The translations under genes and the position numbers were made by a program. 64,000 bases of DNA from Mangrovimicrobium sp033283265 (GTDB lineage: Bacteria; Pseudomonadota; Gammaproteobacteria; Pseudomonadales; Halieaceae), in NCBI GenBank assembly GCA_033283265.1, contig JAWMQN010000001.1, positions 806,001-870,000 on the forward strand, in the 5' to 3' direction. A model generated the notes under the pieces. That model made no database searches, was not told the DNA's origin, and saw only the letters and a list, made by a program, of their open reading frames with translations. Below are positions 18,143-26,173 of this stretch, piece by piece (within the stretch, counting starts at the first letter, position 1; every line of letters starts with the position of its first letter).

Positions 18143-19201
18143 TCACGGGGCGGGCCTGCGCTGGCTGATAAACATGGCATCTCCGTAACTGAAAAAGCGG
18201 TAGCGCTGCTCCACCGCCGCTGCGTAGGCGGCCATTATAGCCTCGCGCCCGGCGAAGGCGCTGACCAGCATGAGCAGGGTCGATTCCGGCAGGTGGAAGT
18301 TGGTGACCATGGCATCGACCGAGCGGAAGGCGTAGCCCGGGTAGATGAATATCTGCGTATCGCCGGTGAAGGGCCGGATTTCCCCTCCGGCACTGGCGGA
18401 TTCGAGGGAGCGCACGGCAGTCGTACCCACCGCGATTACACGCCCGCCACGCTCGCGGGTCTCGCGCACCGCCTGGCAGACCGATTCACTGACCTCGACG
18501 TACTCCGAGTGCATCACGTGATCGGCGATATCGTCCACCCGGACCGGCTGGAAGGTACCGGCGCCCACATGCAGGGTGACGGTCTCGCGGCGCACCCCGA
18601 TACGCTCGACTTCCGCCAGCAGCGCCTCGGTAAAATGCAGGCCGGCGGTGGGCGCGGCAACGGCGCCCTCCTTGCGGGCGTAGACCGTCTGGTAGCGCTC
18701 GCGATCCTCCAGCTCATCCTCCCGCTCGATATAGGGCGGCAGGGGCATGTGGCCGATGGCCTGCATGATGTCGGTGAGCGCGGGACCGCCGGCGCTGGAG
18801 AGCGCGAACAGGGCGTCCTCGCGACCGGTTACTGCAAGGGAGAACGCGCCGGGCTCGGCGCCCTCGTCGGCGCAGAGCAGGATCCGGCTGCCCGCCTTCG
18901 GCGATTTGCTCGAGCGGATGTGGGCCAGCGCGGTGTGGCTGCCGGTCACCCGCTCGACCAGGATCTCCAGCCGCCCCCCGGTTTCCTTGCGCCCCCACAG
19001 GCGCGCAGGGATGACCCGGGTATCGTTGAACACCAGCAGGTCCCCGGCGTTGAGCAAGCCTGGCAGGTCGGTGAACTGGCGGTGGGCGAGCGTGCCGTCG
19101 CGGCCGTCGAGGCAGAGCAGCCGGCTGGCGCTACGCTCTGCCAGCGGGTGCTGGGCGATCAGGTCCTGGGGCAGTTCGAAATGAAAGTCGCTGCGTTTCA
19201 T
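18143..19201 (-). CDS. queA: S-adenosylmethionine:tRNA ribosyltransferase-isomerase
   Basis: QueA moves the ribosyl part of S-adenosylmethionine onto preQ1 in tRNA to form epoxyqueuosine. The 352-residue protein begins MKRSDFHFELPQDLIAQHPL and has the signature VFNDTRVIPARLWG, PTAGLHFTEALL and the final YRFFSYGDAMFI. The ATG at 19199-19201 has no Shine-Dalgarno sequence. It is preceded after four bases by the T-run of an intrinsic terminator that ends the previous gene. The translation start region is therefore unusual, and the transcript may begin inside the hairpin or depend on read-through. Confidence 0.95.
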   Translation of the reverse strand: MKRSDFHFELPQDLIAQHPLAERSASRLLCLDGRDGTLAHRQFTDLPGLLNAGDLLVFNDTRVIPARLWGRKETGGRLEILVERVTGSHTALAHIRSSKSPKAGSRILLCADEGAEPGAFSLAVTGREDALFALSSAGGPALTDIMQAIGHMPLPPYIEREDELEDRERYQTVYARKEGAVAAPTAGLHFTEALLAEVERIGVRRETVTLHVGAGTFQPVRVDDIADHVMHSEYVEVSESVCQAVRETRERGGRVIAVGTTAVRSLESASAGGEIRPFTGDTQIFIYPGYAFRSVDAMVTNFHLPESTLLMLVSAFAGREAIMAAYAAAVEQRYRFFSYGDAMFISQRRPAP

Positions 19202-19205
19202 GGAT

Positions 19206-19231
19206 AAAAAAGCCGGCACATGGCCGGCTTT
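19206..19231 (-). terminator. Intrinsic terminator abutting the queA start codon
   Basis: On the minus strand a perfect AGCCGGC/GCCGGCT stem (19211-19217 with 19223-19229, extended by two A:T pairs) with loop CATGT is followed by TTTTTT. The T-run ends four bases before the queA ATG. The hairpin begins about 20 bases after the stop of the small acidic protein gene. Confidence 0.85.
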
Positions 19232-19250
19232 GCTCGGGTCAGCCGCCGGC

Positions 19251-19502
19251 TTACTCTTCGCTGGCAGCTTCTTCCGCGGGCGCTTCCTCGGCGGAGGCTT
19301 CCTCGGCAGCAGCTTCTTCTGCAGGGGCTTCTTCGACCACCGGAGCCGGCAGTTTGATCTCGATCAGGCCTTCGGCCAGCAGGATTTTCACCTTCTCTTC
19401 GCCGTTGACAGCCTTCTTCTTGGCGTCTTTGACCGCATAGCGCTCATCGCCGCGCTTGTAGATGCTGTACTCGCCGCTTTTCTTTACCAGTTTCAATGAC
19501 AT
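19251..19502 (-). CDS. Small conserved protein with acidic Glu/Ala-rich tail, function unknown
   Basis: An 83-residue protein. Residues 1-50 form a compact, lysine-rich domain (MSLKLVKKSGEYSIYKRGDERYAV, then DAKKKAVNGEEKV). Residues 55-83 are a low-complexity tail of imperfect E-E-A-x-A-E-E repeats. The ATG at 19500-19502 has an excellent ribosome-binding site (AAGGAGAA) and is preferred over an upstream in-frame start. Similar small proteins occur in other gammaproteobacteria as far as I recall, without a known role. A strong terminator follows. Function not assigned. Confidence 0.75.
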   Translation of the reverse strand: MSLKLVKKSGEYSIYKRGDERYAVKDAKKKAVNGEEKVKILLAEGLIEIKLPAPVVEEAPAEEAAAEEASAEEAPAEEAASEE

Positions 19503-19714
19503 GGTCTTTTCTCCTTCCGCCACCCTCGGGTGCGGTTTACAGGTTCAGGTACTCAGATCCACGACCGGAGGGCCCGGCCGCGCGGGGCGCAGTCTACCGC
19601 TAAATGGCGTCGGAGTTAAGCCACGGCACGAAGGCCGCGGACCGCGGCTATCCGGCCTGCGCGAACTCATGCCAGCCGGGCCACGACCGGGGAGCCTTGA
19701 GGCCGAGGAAATGA

Positions 19715-19742
19715 TTGCAGTCCCCATGCCGGTTGCTATAAT
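19715..19742 (+). promoter_or_regulatory. Sigma70-type promoter of tRNA-Leu
   Basis: TTGCAG (19715-19720), 16-base spacer, then a perfect TATAAT (19737-19742). The bases after the -10 are CGCGCGC, a GC-rich discriminator typical of stringently controlled stable-RNA promoters. The mature tRNA begins 40 bases further on. Confidence 0.8.
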
Positions 19743-19782
19743 CGCGCGCTTCAACGGGCAGCCCCCTGCCCCGCCCCTCTGT

Positions 19783-19869
19783 GCCGGAGTGGTGAAATTG
19801 GTAGACACAGGGGATTCAAAATCCCCCGCCCTTAAAAGCGTGCCGGTTCGAGTCCGGCCTCCGGTACCA
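19783..19869 (+). tRNA. tRNA-Leu (anticodon CAA)
   Basis: An 87-base class II tRNA with encoded CCA. The acceptor stem GCCGGAG pairs with CTCCGGT (one G-U at the end). The anticodon stem GGGGA/TCCCC encloses the loop TTCAAAA with anticodon CAA, reading UUG. There is a long variable arm, and the T arm with GGTTCGAGTCC is complete. Confidence 0.96.
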
Positions 19870-20230
19870 CCCTCTAGACCATAAAGCGCCCACCGCCGCC
19901 AAAGCTCGAAATCGTCCGTTCTGGTATCCGTCGCTGCCAACACTAGAGCCAGCATATGGACTCACAACCGCAGATTTGCGGTGGACCAAAATAAGCAACC
20001 TGGGACACCACCAGACCCAAGGGTTTTCGGCAAGACATCAAAGCTGCTCAAAAAGGGCTCTGACCCCTTATTTACATTTCGCTGGACAGAATCAGCGGAT
20101 CTATACTGGATTCATTGCCAGGACGCCAACACACCACTGTACAAGAACACGGACAAATTGCGTGCGTTTCCCCGGGGGGCCCAGGCCTGTTTAGCAGCTA
20201 GCCCCCTGAATTTGGAGCGAGGGCGGTGAC
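19870..20230 (+). other. Gene-free stretch downstream of tRNA-Leu
   Basis: 361 bases with no convincing gene. Base composition is more AT-rich than the surroundings. It contains a REP- or terminator-like element around 20051-20074 (AAGGG and CCCTT inverted, read on the minus strand as a hairpin followed by T residues). No integrase fragment and no second copy of the tRNA 3' end was seen. One 82-codon frame (19981-20229) lacks any recognisable feature and is not called. Confidence 0.5.
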
Positions 20231-20728
20231 ATGGACATAAACTGGGACGCGGTAGGCGCAGGTGCAGAAGTCCTCGGCGCCACCGCCACGGTTGTCACCC
20301 TCGCCTATCTCGCCCTGCAGATACGCCAGGGCAACAAGATGGCGCGATTTGCCGCTGCCACGACAAGGGTGGAGCGCAGGATGCAGTTGAGTGCGTTTCT
20401 CTCCCAGTCCCCTGAAATCAACCGGATTTTCTGGGCAGGTCTCGAGGCACCGGAAGACCTCAGCCCGATGGACTACCACTACTTCGAAGCCATATATTCA
20501 TCGGTGCTCGCCAGCTACGAGGCGAGTTTCTACCTGCGCAAGGAAGATCCCACCTACGTGGCGGAGTGGGAGGTCGCCCTGAAGGGCATCGAGTGGCTGG
20601 TATCCTACCCCTGTTTCGAGAAATTCTGGGCGACATGGAAGGGAAGCTACGCCACTGATTTCGTTGCCTTCGTCGACGGACTGGCAACTCAAACCCCTGA
20701 GCGCGGAGCAAGCGATGACCCTGTTTGA
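20231..20728 (+). CDS. Hypothetical protein with one N-terminal membrane segment
   Basis: A 165-residue protein of unknown function. Residues about 8-30 form a transmembrane helix (GAGAEVLGATATVVTLAYLALQI), followed by a soluble, helix-rich part with many aromatic residues (MDYHYFEAIYSSVLASYEASFYL). Proteins with this layout, a single membrane helix followed by about 130 residues, are widespread in marine proteobacteria; I know of no assigned role. Its 3' end overlaps the next membrane protein gene by 14 bases, so the two are probably co-expressed. Start ATG 20231. Confidence 0.7.
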   Translation: MDINWDAVGAGAEVLGATATVVTLAYLALQIRQGNKMARFAAATTRVERRMQLSAFLSQSPEINRIFWAGLEAPEDLSPMDYHYFEAIYSSVLASYEASFYLRKEDPTYVAEWEVALKGIEWLVSYPCFEKFWATWKGSYATDFVAFVDGLATQTPERGASDDPV

Positions 20729-21290
20729 ATACCTCAGCGTATTTCTGTCCGTCATCATGGGCCTGGGTGTCACCCACATCCTGGTTGGCCTGAGCAAGAC
20801 AATCCACTATCGCAAGACCCTGGGCCTGAACTGGGTACACACGCTCTGGGCGATCAATATCCTCATCTACATCGTCATCATCTGGTGGGGGATGTTCTGG
20901 TGGACAAAGCTGACGGTATGGTCCTTCTTCGAATTCCTGCTTTTGCTCCTGTACGCCATAACGCTATTTCTTGCCGCATCGCTGCTGTTTCCGTGGGATA
21001 TGCCGAAGGACTTCGACTTCAAGGTGCATTTCGAGGAGACGCGGGTGTGGTTCTTCAGCGTGTTCGTCTTCGCCTGGTGCCTCGATATACCCGAGACGGT
21101 ATTGAAGGCCGAGGGCGGTGTCCGGGCGCTGCCGGAACACTATATCGCCCTGGCAGCTACCCAGCTATGCCTTGGGGTGGCGGGGATATTCCTGTCGAAC
21201 CGGACCTTTCACCGGTTCTATGCGGCGTTCTGGACGGTACTCACCGTAGGCTACCTCTCGCTGACGACGCTTGCGGCCATCGCCAGCTAG
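20715..21290 (+). CDS. Hypothetical multi-pass membrane protein
   Basis: A 191-residue membrane protein with about six hydrophobic segments. Examples are MTLFEYLSVFLSVIMGLGV, a second ending LIYIVIIWWGMFWW, a third FLLLLLYAITLFLAASLLF, and one near the C-terminus. I chose the ATG at 20715 inside the end of the preceding gene, because the first membrane segment starts there. An upstream in-frame ATG (20664) would add a soluble 17-residue stretch. No family recognised. It probably works with the preceding membrane-anchored protein. Confidence 0.68.
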   Translation: MTLFEYLSVFLSVIMGLGVTHILVGLSKTIHYRKTLGLNWVHTLWAINILIYIVIIWWGMFWWTKLTVWSFFEFLLLLLYAITLFLAASLLFPWDMPKDFDFKVHFEETRVWFFSVFVFAWCLDIPETVLKAEGGVRALPEHYIALAATQLCLGVAGIFLSNRTFHRFYAAFWTVLTVGYLSLTTLAAIAS

Positions 21291-21312
21291 TCGCGGCGTG
21301 CCCTGGCGGGAT

Positions 21313-22185
21313 TCACGCAGCTATGAATTCGTGGCGTGCACCGAAGAAGTCTGCCGGTTCAATAGCCAGCCCCCCGGAAATACAATCGTCCCGCGTCGTA
21401 CGCAAGCCGCCGGACTGGAAGAAAGCCTCCGCTCGGGCGAGGTCCTCCACCTGCCAGACGTGGGCGTAGATGCCTGGGCGGGCAGGCTTGAGAGCTTCGG
21501 CGAGAGGGCCTCTGCCGGGGTCGTCCGGCTGGCTGAATGCAACCTGCTTGTCACCGAGTTGCAGCGCTACCCGCCGGGCCGCTTGCGGTAGTGAGGTCCT
21601 TTCATCGGAGAGGACCTCGCCATCACACAGCTCGGTGAAGAAGTGCAGGGCCGAATCCAGTTGTGCCGTCACGCAGGCGATATGATCCAGCTTCAGCAGG
21701 CCACTCGGGTGGCCCAGCAGGCAGCCGGGATTCCAGTTGCCCCGGTCAAAGGGGTCGTTGGGCATTTTGAGTTCGCATACTTCGAGCAGCACGCCACCCG
21801 TGGACTCCTCGCGCACGAAGAAGAACTGGCCGTACTCGCTGGCCAGCTTGCAGCCGGCCTGCTTGAACCGGGCCGCGGCAGCAGGGCCGTCATCGACCTT
21901 GATCTCGAAGGAGTGGAAGCCCTCACCATTTTTCTGCAGGTAGCGGGCGAAGGGTTTGTCAGTACGGGAGGCGTCCCGGGGAGCCATGGGCTCCATCATG
22001 TAGTCCGCCGCGTAGAGCAGCGCCATATCCCTGTCCTCGGCGGCGAAGTAGCTCTCGGCAAATATCACTGCGCCGAAAATATCCAGGTATTTCGCCCGGC
22101 ACGCGGCGATGTCGCCGGTGGCGTGAATGCTGTGGATGATGCGCCGGATGGCGACCCGTTGCTCAGCTGCGTCGCTGTCCTGCAC
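21313..22185 (-). CDS. Two-domain VOC (glyoxalase/dioxygenase superfamily) protein
   Basis: A 290-residue protein with two VOC modules: an N-terminal unit (about 18-155, with GFHSFEIKVDD) and a C-terminal unit (about 165-290, with LKLDHIACVTAQLDSALHFF). Such proteins bind a metal ion and act as dioxygenases, isomerases or epimerases. I cannot name the substrate. It starts with GTG at 22183-22185, overlapping the TAG of the SDR gene by one base, so it is translationally coupled to it. Together with the upstream TonB receptor the pair suggests catabolism of an imported compound. Confidence 0.72.
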   Translation of the reverse strand: MQDSDAAEQRVAIRRIIHSIHATGDIAACRAKYLDIFGAVIFAESYFAAEDRDMALLYAADYMMEPMAPRDASRTDKPFARYLQKNGEGFHSFEIKVDDGPAAAARFKQAGCKLASEYGQFFFVREESTGGVLLEVCELKMPNDPFDRGNWNPGCLLGHPSGLLKLDHIACVTAQLDSALHFFTELCDGEVLSDERTSLPQAARRVALQLGDKQVAFSQPDDPGRGPLAEALKPARPGIYAHVWQVEDLARAEAFFQSGGLRTTRDDCISGGLAIEPADFFGARHEFIAA

Positions 22186-23069
22186 TAGTTCTCGTCTCCT
22201 CTTTCCTTGGGCAGCGGCGGCACGGGGGGCAGTGGCTGCGTGCCGCTGCGCAACCAGGGCAGGACTGCGTCGATCGCCGGCTGGTCCCAGCGCGAGTGAT
22301 GGCGCGCGGTACGGCGTTCAACGGGGTCTTCCCAACTGCTGATCGTATTGCCGAGCACACTGAAAATCTCACCGTTGATGCCCGCCGCGAGATCCGACAG
22401 CAGGTAAACCACCATGGGGGATATATCCTCGGGATCGGAATCGAATTGCAATTGCGCCGCCCGCGTCAGCCGGGTGTTGGCGATGGGGGCGACAAGGTTG
22501 GCCCGAACCCCGTGCTCGGCAGCCACATGGGCGACGCTCTTGGTCAGTGCGACGATCCCCGCTTTCGCCGAGCGGTAGGCCGCCCGGTTGGGGTCTCCGA
22601 GCAGGTAACCGGAACTGATCCCGACGAGAGAGCCCCCCTCGCCGCTCGCGATCATCGCCCGCAGCGTCTCCTGGTACATGAGGAAGTGGCCTTTCAGGTG
22701 CACGTCGAGGACGTCCTCGAAATCCTCCTCCGTCAGCTCCATGAACGGCTTGTGGCGGGTAATGGCCGCGCAGCAGACCAGCCCGTGCACCGCCCCCCAG
22801 GCATCCAGCGCCGCTTCCACGATACGCCGGGCCCCGGCCCGGTCGGTGACGGACTCGAGTGCTGCGATGGCCTCACCCCCGGCCTGGCGGATGTCGGCAA
22901 CCACGCCGTTAGCTACGTCCGGGTCGGGGCCCGCACCCTCGATACTCGCGCCGTTGTCCGAGACCACGACCCGGGCGCCGGCCCCGGCAGCCGCCAGGGC
23001 GACCGCGCGGCCAATGCCGCGACCCGCACCTGTCACGATAACCACCTTGTTGGCGAGACTGGTTTCCAT
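22185..23069 (-). CDS. Short-chain dehydrogenase/reductase with C-terminal extension
   Basis: A 294-residue SDR. It has the NAD(P) motif TGAGRGIG at about 13-20, a VHGLVCCAA motif in place of NNAG, the catalytic serine in ISSG and YxxxK as Y-R-S-A-K. The first part (with an insertion after VSDNGASIEG) resembles the SDR domains of 3-hydroxyacyl-CoA dehydrogenase-type enzymes. The last 45 residues (WEDPVERRTARHHSRW, then proline-rich) extend beyond the normal fold. It overlaps the VOC gene by one base. A terminator separates it from the TonB receptor upstream. Confidence 0.8.
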   Translation of the reverse strand: METSLANKVVIVTGAGRGIGRAVALAAAGAGARVVVSDNGASIEGAGPDPDVANGVVADIRQAGGEAIAALESVTDRAGARRIVEAALDAWGAVHGLVCCAAITRHKPFMELTEEDFEDVLDVHLKGHFLMYQETLRAMIASGEGGSLVGISSGYLLGDPNRAAYRSAKAGIVALTKSVAHVAAEHGVRANLVAPIANTRLTRAAQLQFDSDPEDISPMVVYLLSDLAAGINGEIFSVLGNTISSWEDPVERRTARHHSRWDQPAIDAVLPWLRSGTQPLPPVPPLPKERGDEN

Positions 23070-23095
23070 ACGCGATGCTTATTCTGATTGTCGGT

Positions 23096-23126
23096 AAAAA
23101 ACACGCCCACTCCTGAGGAGTGGGCG
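23096..23126 (-). terminator. Strong intrinsic terminator after the first TonB receptor gene
   Basis: A perfect 10-bp stem (CGCCCACTCC at 23104-23113 with its complement at 23117-23126) and a TGA loop. On the minus strand it is followed by GTGTTTTTT. It lies 31 bases past the receptor stop and separates it from the SDR-VOC pair. Confidence 0.92.
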
Positions 23127-23156
23127 CAGCGCCAGTCAGGAGTGTAGCAGTGTTCG

Positions 23157-25661
23157 CTAGTCGGCAAAGCCGCCGAAGTTGTAGCGCAGGGTCATCCCGT
23201 ACATCCGCGGCAGGCCGACGCGGCGATTCGCCCCGAGCGACTGGGAACCCTCGTTGATCACGTACTCCTCATCGGTCGCGTTGGTGACGAACAGCGCCAG
23301 GTCGAGCGGCGAGCCGAGGACCGAATTCCAGTTCGCGTTGACATTGACGATGTCATAGTCGTCGATGATCGGGCGCCCCGGGCCGACACTGATCTCGTCG
23401 GTGTAGGAGTAGGTGGCAGCGATATTGAATGCGCCAAGGTCGGCGGATAGCGGCAGCGAGTAGGAACCCGTAATCGAATACTTGTGTTCCGGGGCACGCG
23501 GCAGCGGGCCGCCCTGCTCCGCCTGCGGCAGCACCAGCAGGTAGAGGGCGGGGTCCGGGTTCTCCACCGTATCCAGCTGGTCGAGGTTGGTATCGAGATA
23601 ACCGTAGGAGATGTCGATACGGAACAGTTCGTGGGGCAGCAGGGTCGCCTCCACCTCGGCACCGCGGATTGTCGATGCCCCGGCGTTGATGATGCCGGAG
23701 GTCGAGGGCACACCGGCCGTCGGGTTTGCGACGTAGCCGACGTTGATCTGCTGGTCGGTAAAGTCGTTGTCGAAAATCGCAATGTTGAAGCGCCCGGGCA
23801 CCGGGCCGCCGAACTCGGTCTTTGCGCCGATCTCGAACATGTCGACCTTTTCAGCATCGAAGGCTTCGAACCCTGTGGGCGCGCTCGGGTTCAGGCTGGC
23901 CTGGCGATAGCCGCGCACGTACTTGCCGTAGAGCAGGATGTCGTCAGTGAGGTGGTAGTCGAGGTTGACCAGCCAGGTCGGCGCGTCAGAGCTGTTGGTG
24001 TTTTTTTCCACACAGTAGTTGGAATTGATGATTTCCCGGTAATCGGTGACGCCCGCCGGAATCTGGTTGGGGCTGGTGCCCTCCTGGCAACGGGCGATCT
24101 GCGGATCACCGTAATCATCGACAGGAAACAGGGTGTAGGAGTACGGCTGGGCGTAGCTGTTCACCTTGTCGTCCGTGTAGCGAACACCCAGTGTCAGGGC
24201 GAACTGATCGGTAAAGCTGTAGCTTCCCTGGGCGTAGGCGCCGAAGTTCTCGTACTCGACATACGCGGGGGTAACACTGAGCGACCCGGGGGCGAGCCCG
24301 GACGCCGCGAACAGGGCGTCGAAGCACTGCAGATCGCGGGGGTCCAGGCCACAGTCCACGTTGGACGCGCTGAGTGAACCCATCAGGCCATCGTTGGATG
24401 TCTCCTCGTAGTACAGGCCCGCCTGCCAGGTCAGGTTTCCTGTCTCACCGAGAAACTGCAGCTCCTCCGACCAGGCCACGTGGTCGGTGGTCAATCCATT
24501 GCGCGGGGAGTAGGACGTGGCAGATGCCGCGATCTTGCCTGCGGCCGGCGCCCCGAGGGAACCCGGGAGCACCCAGGAGGAACCGAAAATAGCCTGGGTC
24601 AACGCGGTTTCCAGGCTCGAATAGGAAGCGATGTTCTTCACGGTGAAACTGTCTGTCACGTCCCAGCGGGTGGTGTTGATGACGCGCCACTGGTCGAACT
24701 CGGAACCCGGGTCACCGGACCCGTTTTCGCCGGCATACCATTTGCCGGCCTGCTGGAAGCGCTCACCCTGGGCGACAACCGCGCCGGCCAGGAGGAAATC
24801 CAGTGTGGCGCTGGCCGTTGTACCGTCGTACATGATGGGCAGGTCGCCTTCGGTATCGGAGCTCTGGTCGGTGAAAATTGTGTAGTTTTCGATGTTGTCG
24901 GCAATGTCCCAGACCATGCTGGCGCGGAAGGAGGTGTAGTTGACGTCGTCGAAATAGTCCGGCCCCCGCTCGCCCAGGTTTTCGATGACACCATCGCGCA
25001 CCTGGTGGTCGACGCCAAAGCGCAGGCGCAGGCTGTCGGCAACCGGCAGGTTGAGCACGCCCTGGGCGCGGTACATGTCGTAATTGCCGATGCCGCCCAT
25101 GGCGTAGCCGCCAAACTCGTCGGTCGGCCGTTGCGGCACCAGTAATACCGCACCACCGGTTGTGTTGCGACCGAACAGCGTACCCTGCGGGCCGCGCAGC
25201 ACCTGTACGTTCTGCAGATCGAAGAAGCTGCCAGGGCCGGCGCCGTCACCGGAATACTGTGAGGTGTTGCCACGCGGGGCCACCGCGTCGGCGAAATACA
25301 CGGCCACCGCCGCGGTGGTGCGCGCCTCCCGGGCGAAACCGCGGATGGTGAAGGAACCGAGATTGCGGCCGAAGGTGGTGTCCACGCTGAGCCCCGGGAC
25401 GTATTGCGCGAGGTCGGAGACATCGTTTATCTGCCGCGCATCGAGCTGGCTCTGGTCGAATACCGTCATCGAGATCGGCACGTCCTGCAGGGCCTCCTCG
25501 CGCCGCTGGGCAGTGACGATAACCTCTTCCAGCACCAATCCCGTGTCCTGGGCGAAGCTCGTGGACGGCAGCATGCCGGTGAGAGCCATTGCTGACAGGC
25601 AACAGAAATGGAGCGGACGGATTTTGAATTTGTTGCCTGATGACCGGTGATCGTACGTCAT
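23157..25661 (-). CDS. TonB-dependent outer-membrane receptor
   Basis: An 834-residue outer-membrane receptor. A signal peptide is at about 17-38, then a TonB box region EEVIVTAQRREE at about 45-56, the plug domain (QDVPISMTVFDQ, GTLFGRNTTGGAVL) and a 22-strand-type barrel ending in aromatic residues (YGMTLRYNFGGFAD). This is the IroN/FecA-like class often used by marine gammaproteobacteria for hydrophobic organics or siderophores. The substrate is not visible. The ribosome-binding site AGGAGG is strong, eight bases before the ATG. A perfect terminator follows. Confidence 0.93.
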   Translation of the reverse strand: MTYDHRSSGNKFKIRPLHFCCLSAMALTGMLPSTSFAQDTGLVLEEVIVTAQRREEALQDVPISMTVFDQSQLDARQINDVSDLAQYVPGLSVDTTFGRNLGSFTIRGFAREARTTAAVAVYFADAVAPRGNTSQYSGDGAGPGSFFDLQNVQVLRGPQGTLFGRNTTGGAVLLVPQRPTDEFGGYAMGGIGNYDMYRAQGVLNLPVADSLRLRFGVDHQVRDGVIENLGERGPDYFDDVNYTSFRASMVWDIADNIENYTIFTDQSSDTEGDLPIMYDGTTASATLDFLLAGAVVAQGERFQQAGKWYAGENGSGDPGSEFDQWRVINTTRWDVTDSFTVKNIASYSSLETALTQAIFGSSWVLPGSLGAPAAGKIAASATSYSPRNGLTTDHVAWSEELQFLGETGNLTWQAGLYYEETSNDGLMGSLSASNVDCGLDPRDLQCFDALFAASGLAPGSLSVTPAYVEYENFGAYAQGSYSFTDQFALTLGVRYTDDKVNSYAQPYSYTLFPVDDYGDPQIARCQEGTSPNQIPAGVTDYREIINSNYCVEKNTNSSDAPTWLVNLDYHLTDDILLYGKYVRGYRQASLNPSAPTGFEAFDAEKVDMFEIGAKTEFGGPVPGRFNIAIFDNDFTDQQINVGYVANPTAGVPSTSGIINAGASTIRGAEVEATLLPHELFRIDISYGYLDTNLDQLDTVENPDPALYLLVLPQAEQGGPLPRAPEHKYSITGSYSLPLSADLGAFNIAATYSYTDEISVGPGRPIIDDYDIVNVNANWNSVLGSPLDLALFVTNATDEEYVINEGSQSLGANRRVGLPRMYGMTLRYNFGGFAD

Positions 25662-26173
25662 CGATACTCCTCCTTTATATTATTGTGGCGAGTAGTGACT
25701 GGGGTTTTTCTTAAAAAATGGTGTGGAAATTACGCTTTCAGATTTCGATAAGACGCCGCGTCGGATCGATAAATCGCGTCTTTCATTTCTAATTCAATCC
25801 GGGCGGGCTAGTCAAAAGATTAGCGGGGTTTCTCTTGTCCCAAGCAGAAGTCAGAATTGCCGGAGGAATTCCGGCGTGCAGGAAGAGTTGTTCTTCCCGG
25901 CTGAACTAATTGGCCATGCCGGCAATACGCGCAGCCATTTCGGCCCACAGTTCTTCGTGCATGGCATGGCCCATAAGCGGGTCGAGCCAAAGACAGGCCG
26001 CGGGAATCTGCAGCGCAATCGCCGGTCAGGTCTAACAGGGTGCAGGCCGGGCCCTCATCCGGGCTGCAGTGGCACAGACAGCATGGCGCCAGTATCGCGA
26101 TCGCGCCCTGCTCCAGCGCGCGGAACAGATATTGCATTAATCCAGTGCAGTGCGAGCTACAACGGAGCCCAAG
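25662..26173 (-). other. Gene-free stretch between TonB receptor and mscS, with possible gene remnant
   Basis: 512 bases. The first 150 (25662-25810) are AT-rich and should hold the promoter of the receptor gene, including two TCGATAA direct repeats flanking the palindrome GACGCCGCGTC (about 25747-25775). On the minus strand from 26137 to about 25905 two overlapping frames look protein-like: one starts MQYLFRALEQGAIAILAP; the other ends MHEELWAEMAARIAGMAN before a stop. They would join only with a frameshift, so a decayed gene is possible. I cannot assign it. Confidence 0.35.

Noticed and set aside
19816..19998. Minus-strand frame containing RPDSNRHAFK
   Set aside because: This is the well-known artefact of translating a tRNA-Leu gene on the opposite strand.
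19870..20230. Genomic island attachment site at tRNA-Leu
   Set aside because: No integrase and no repeated tRNA 3' end were seen in the window, so an island is not supported beyond base composition.
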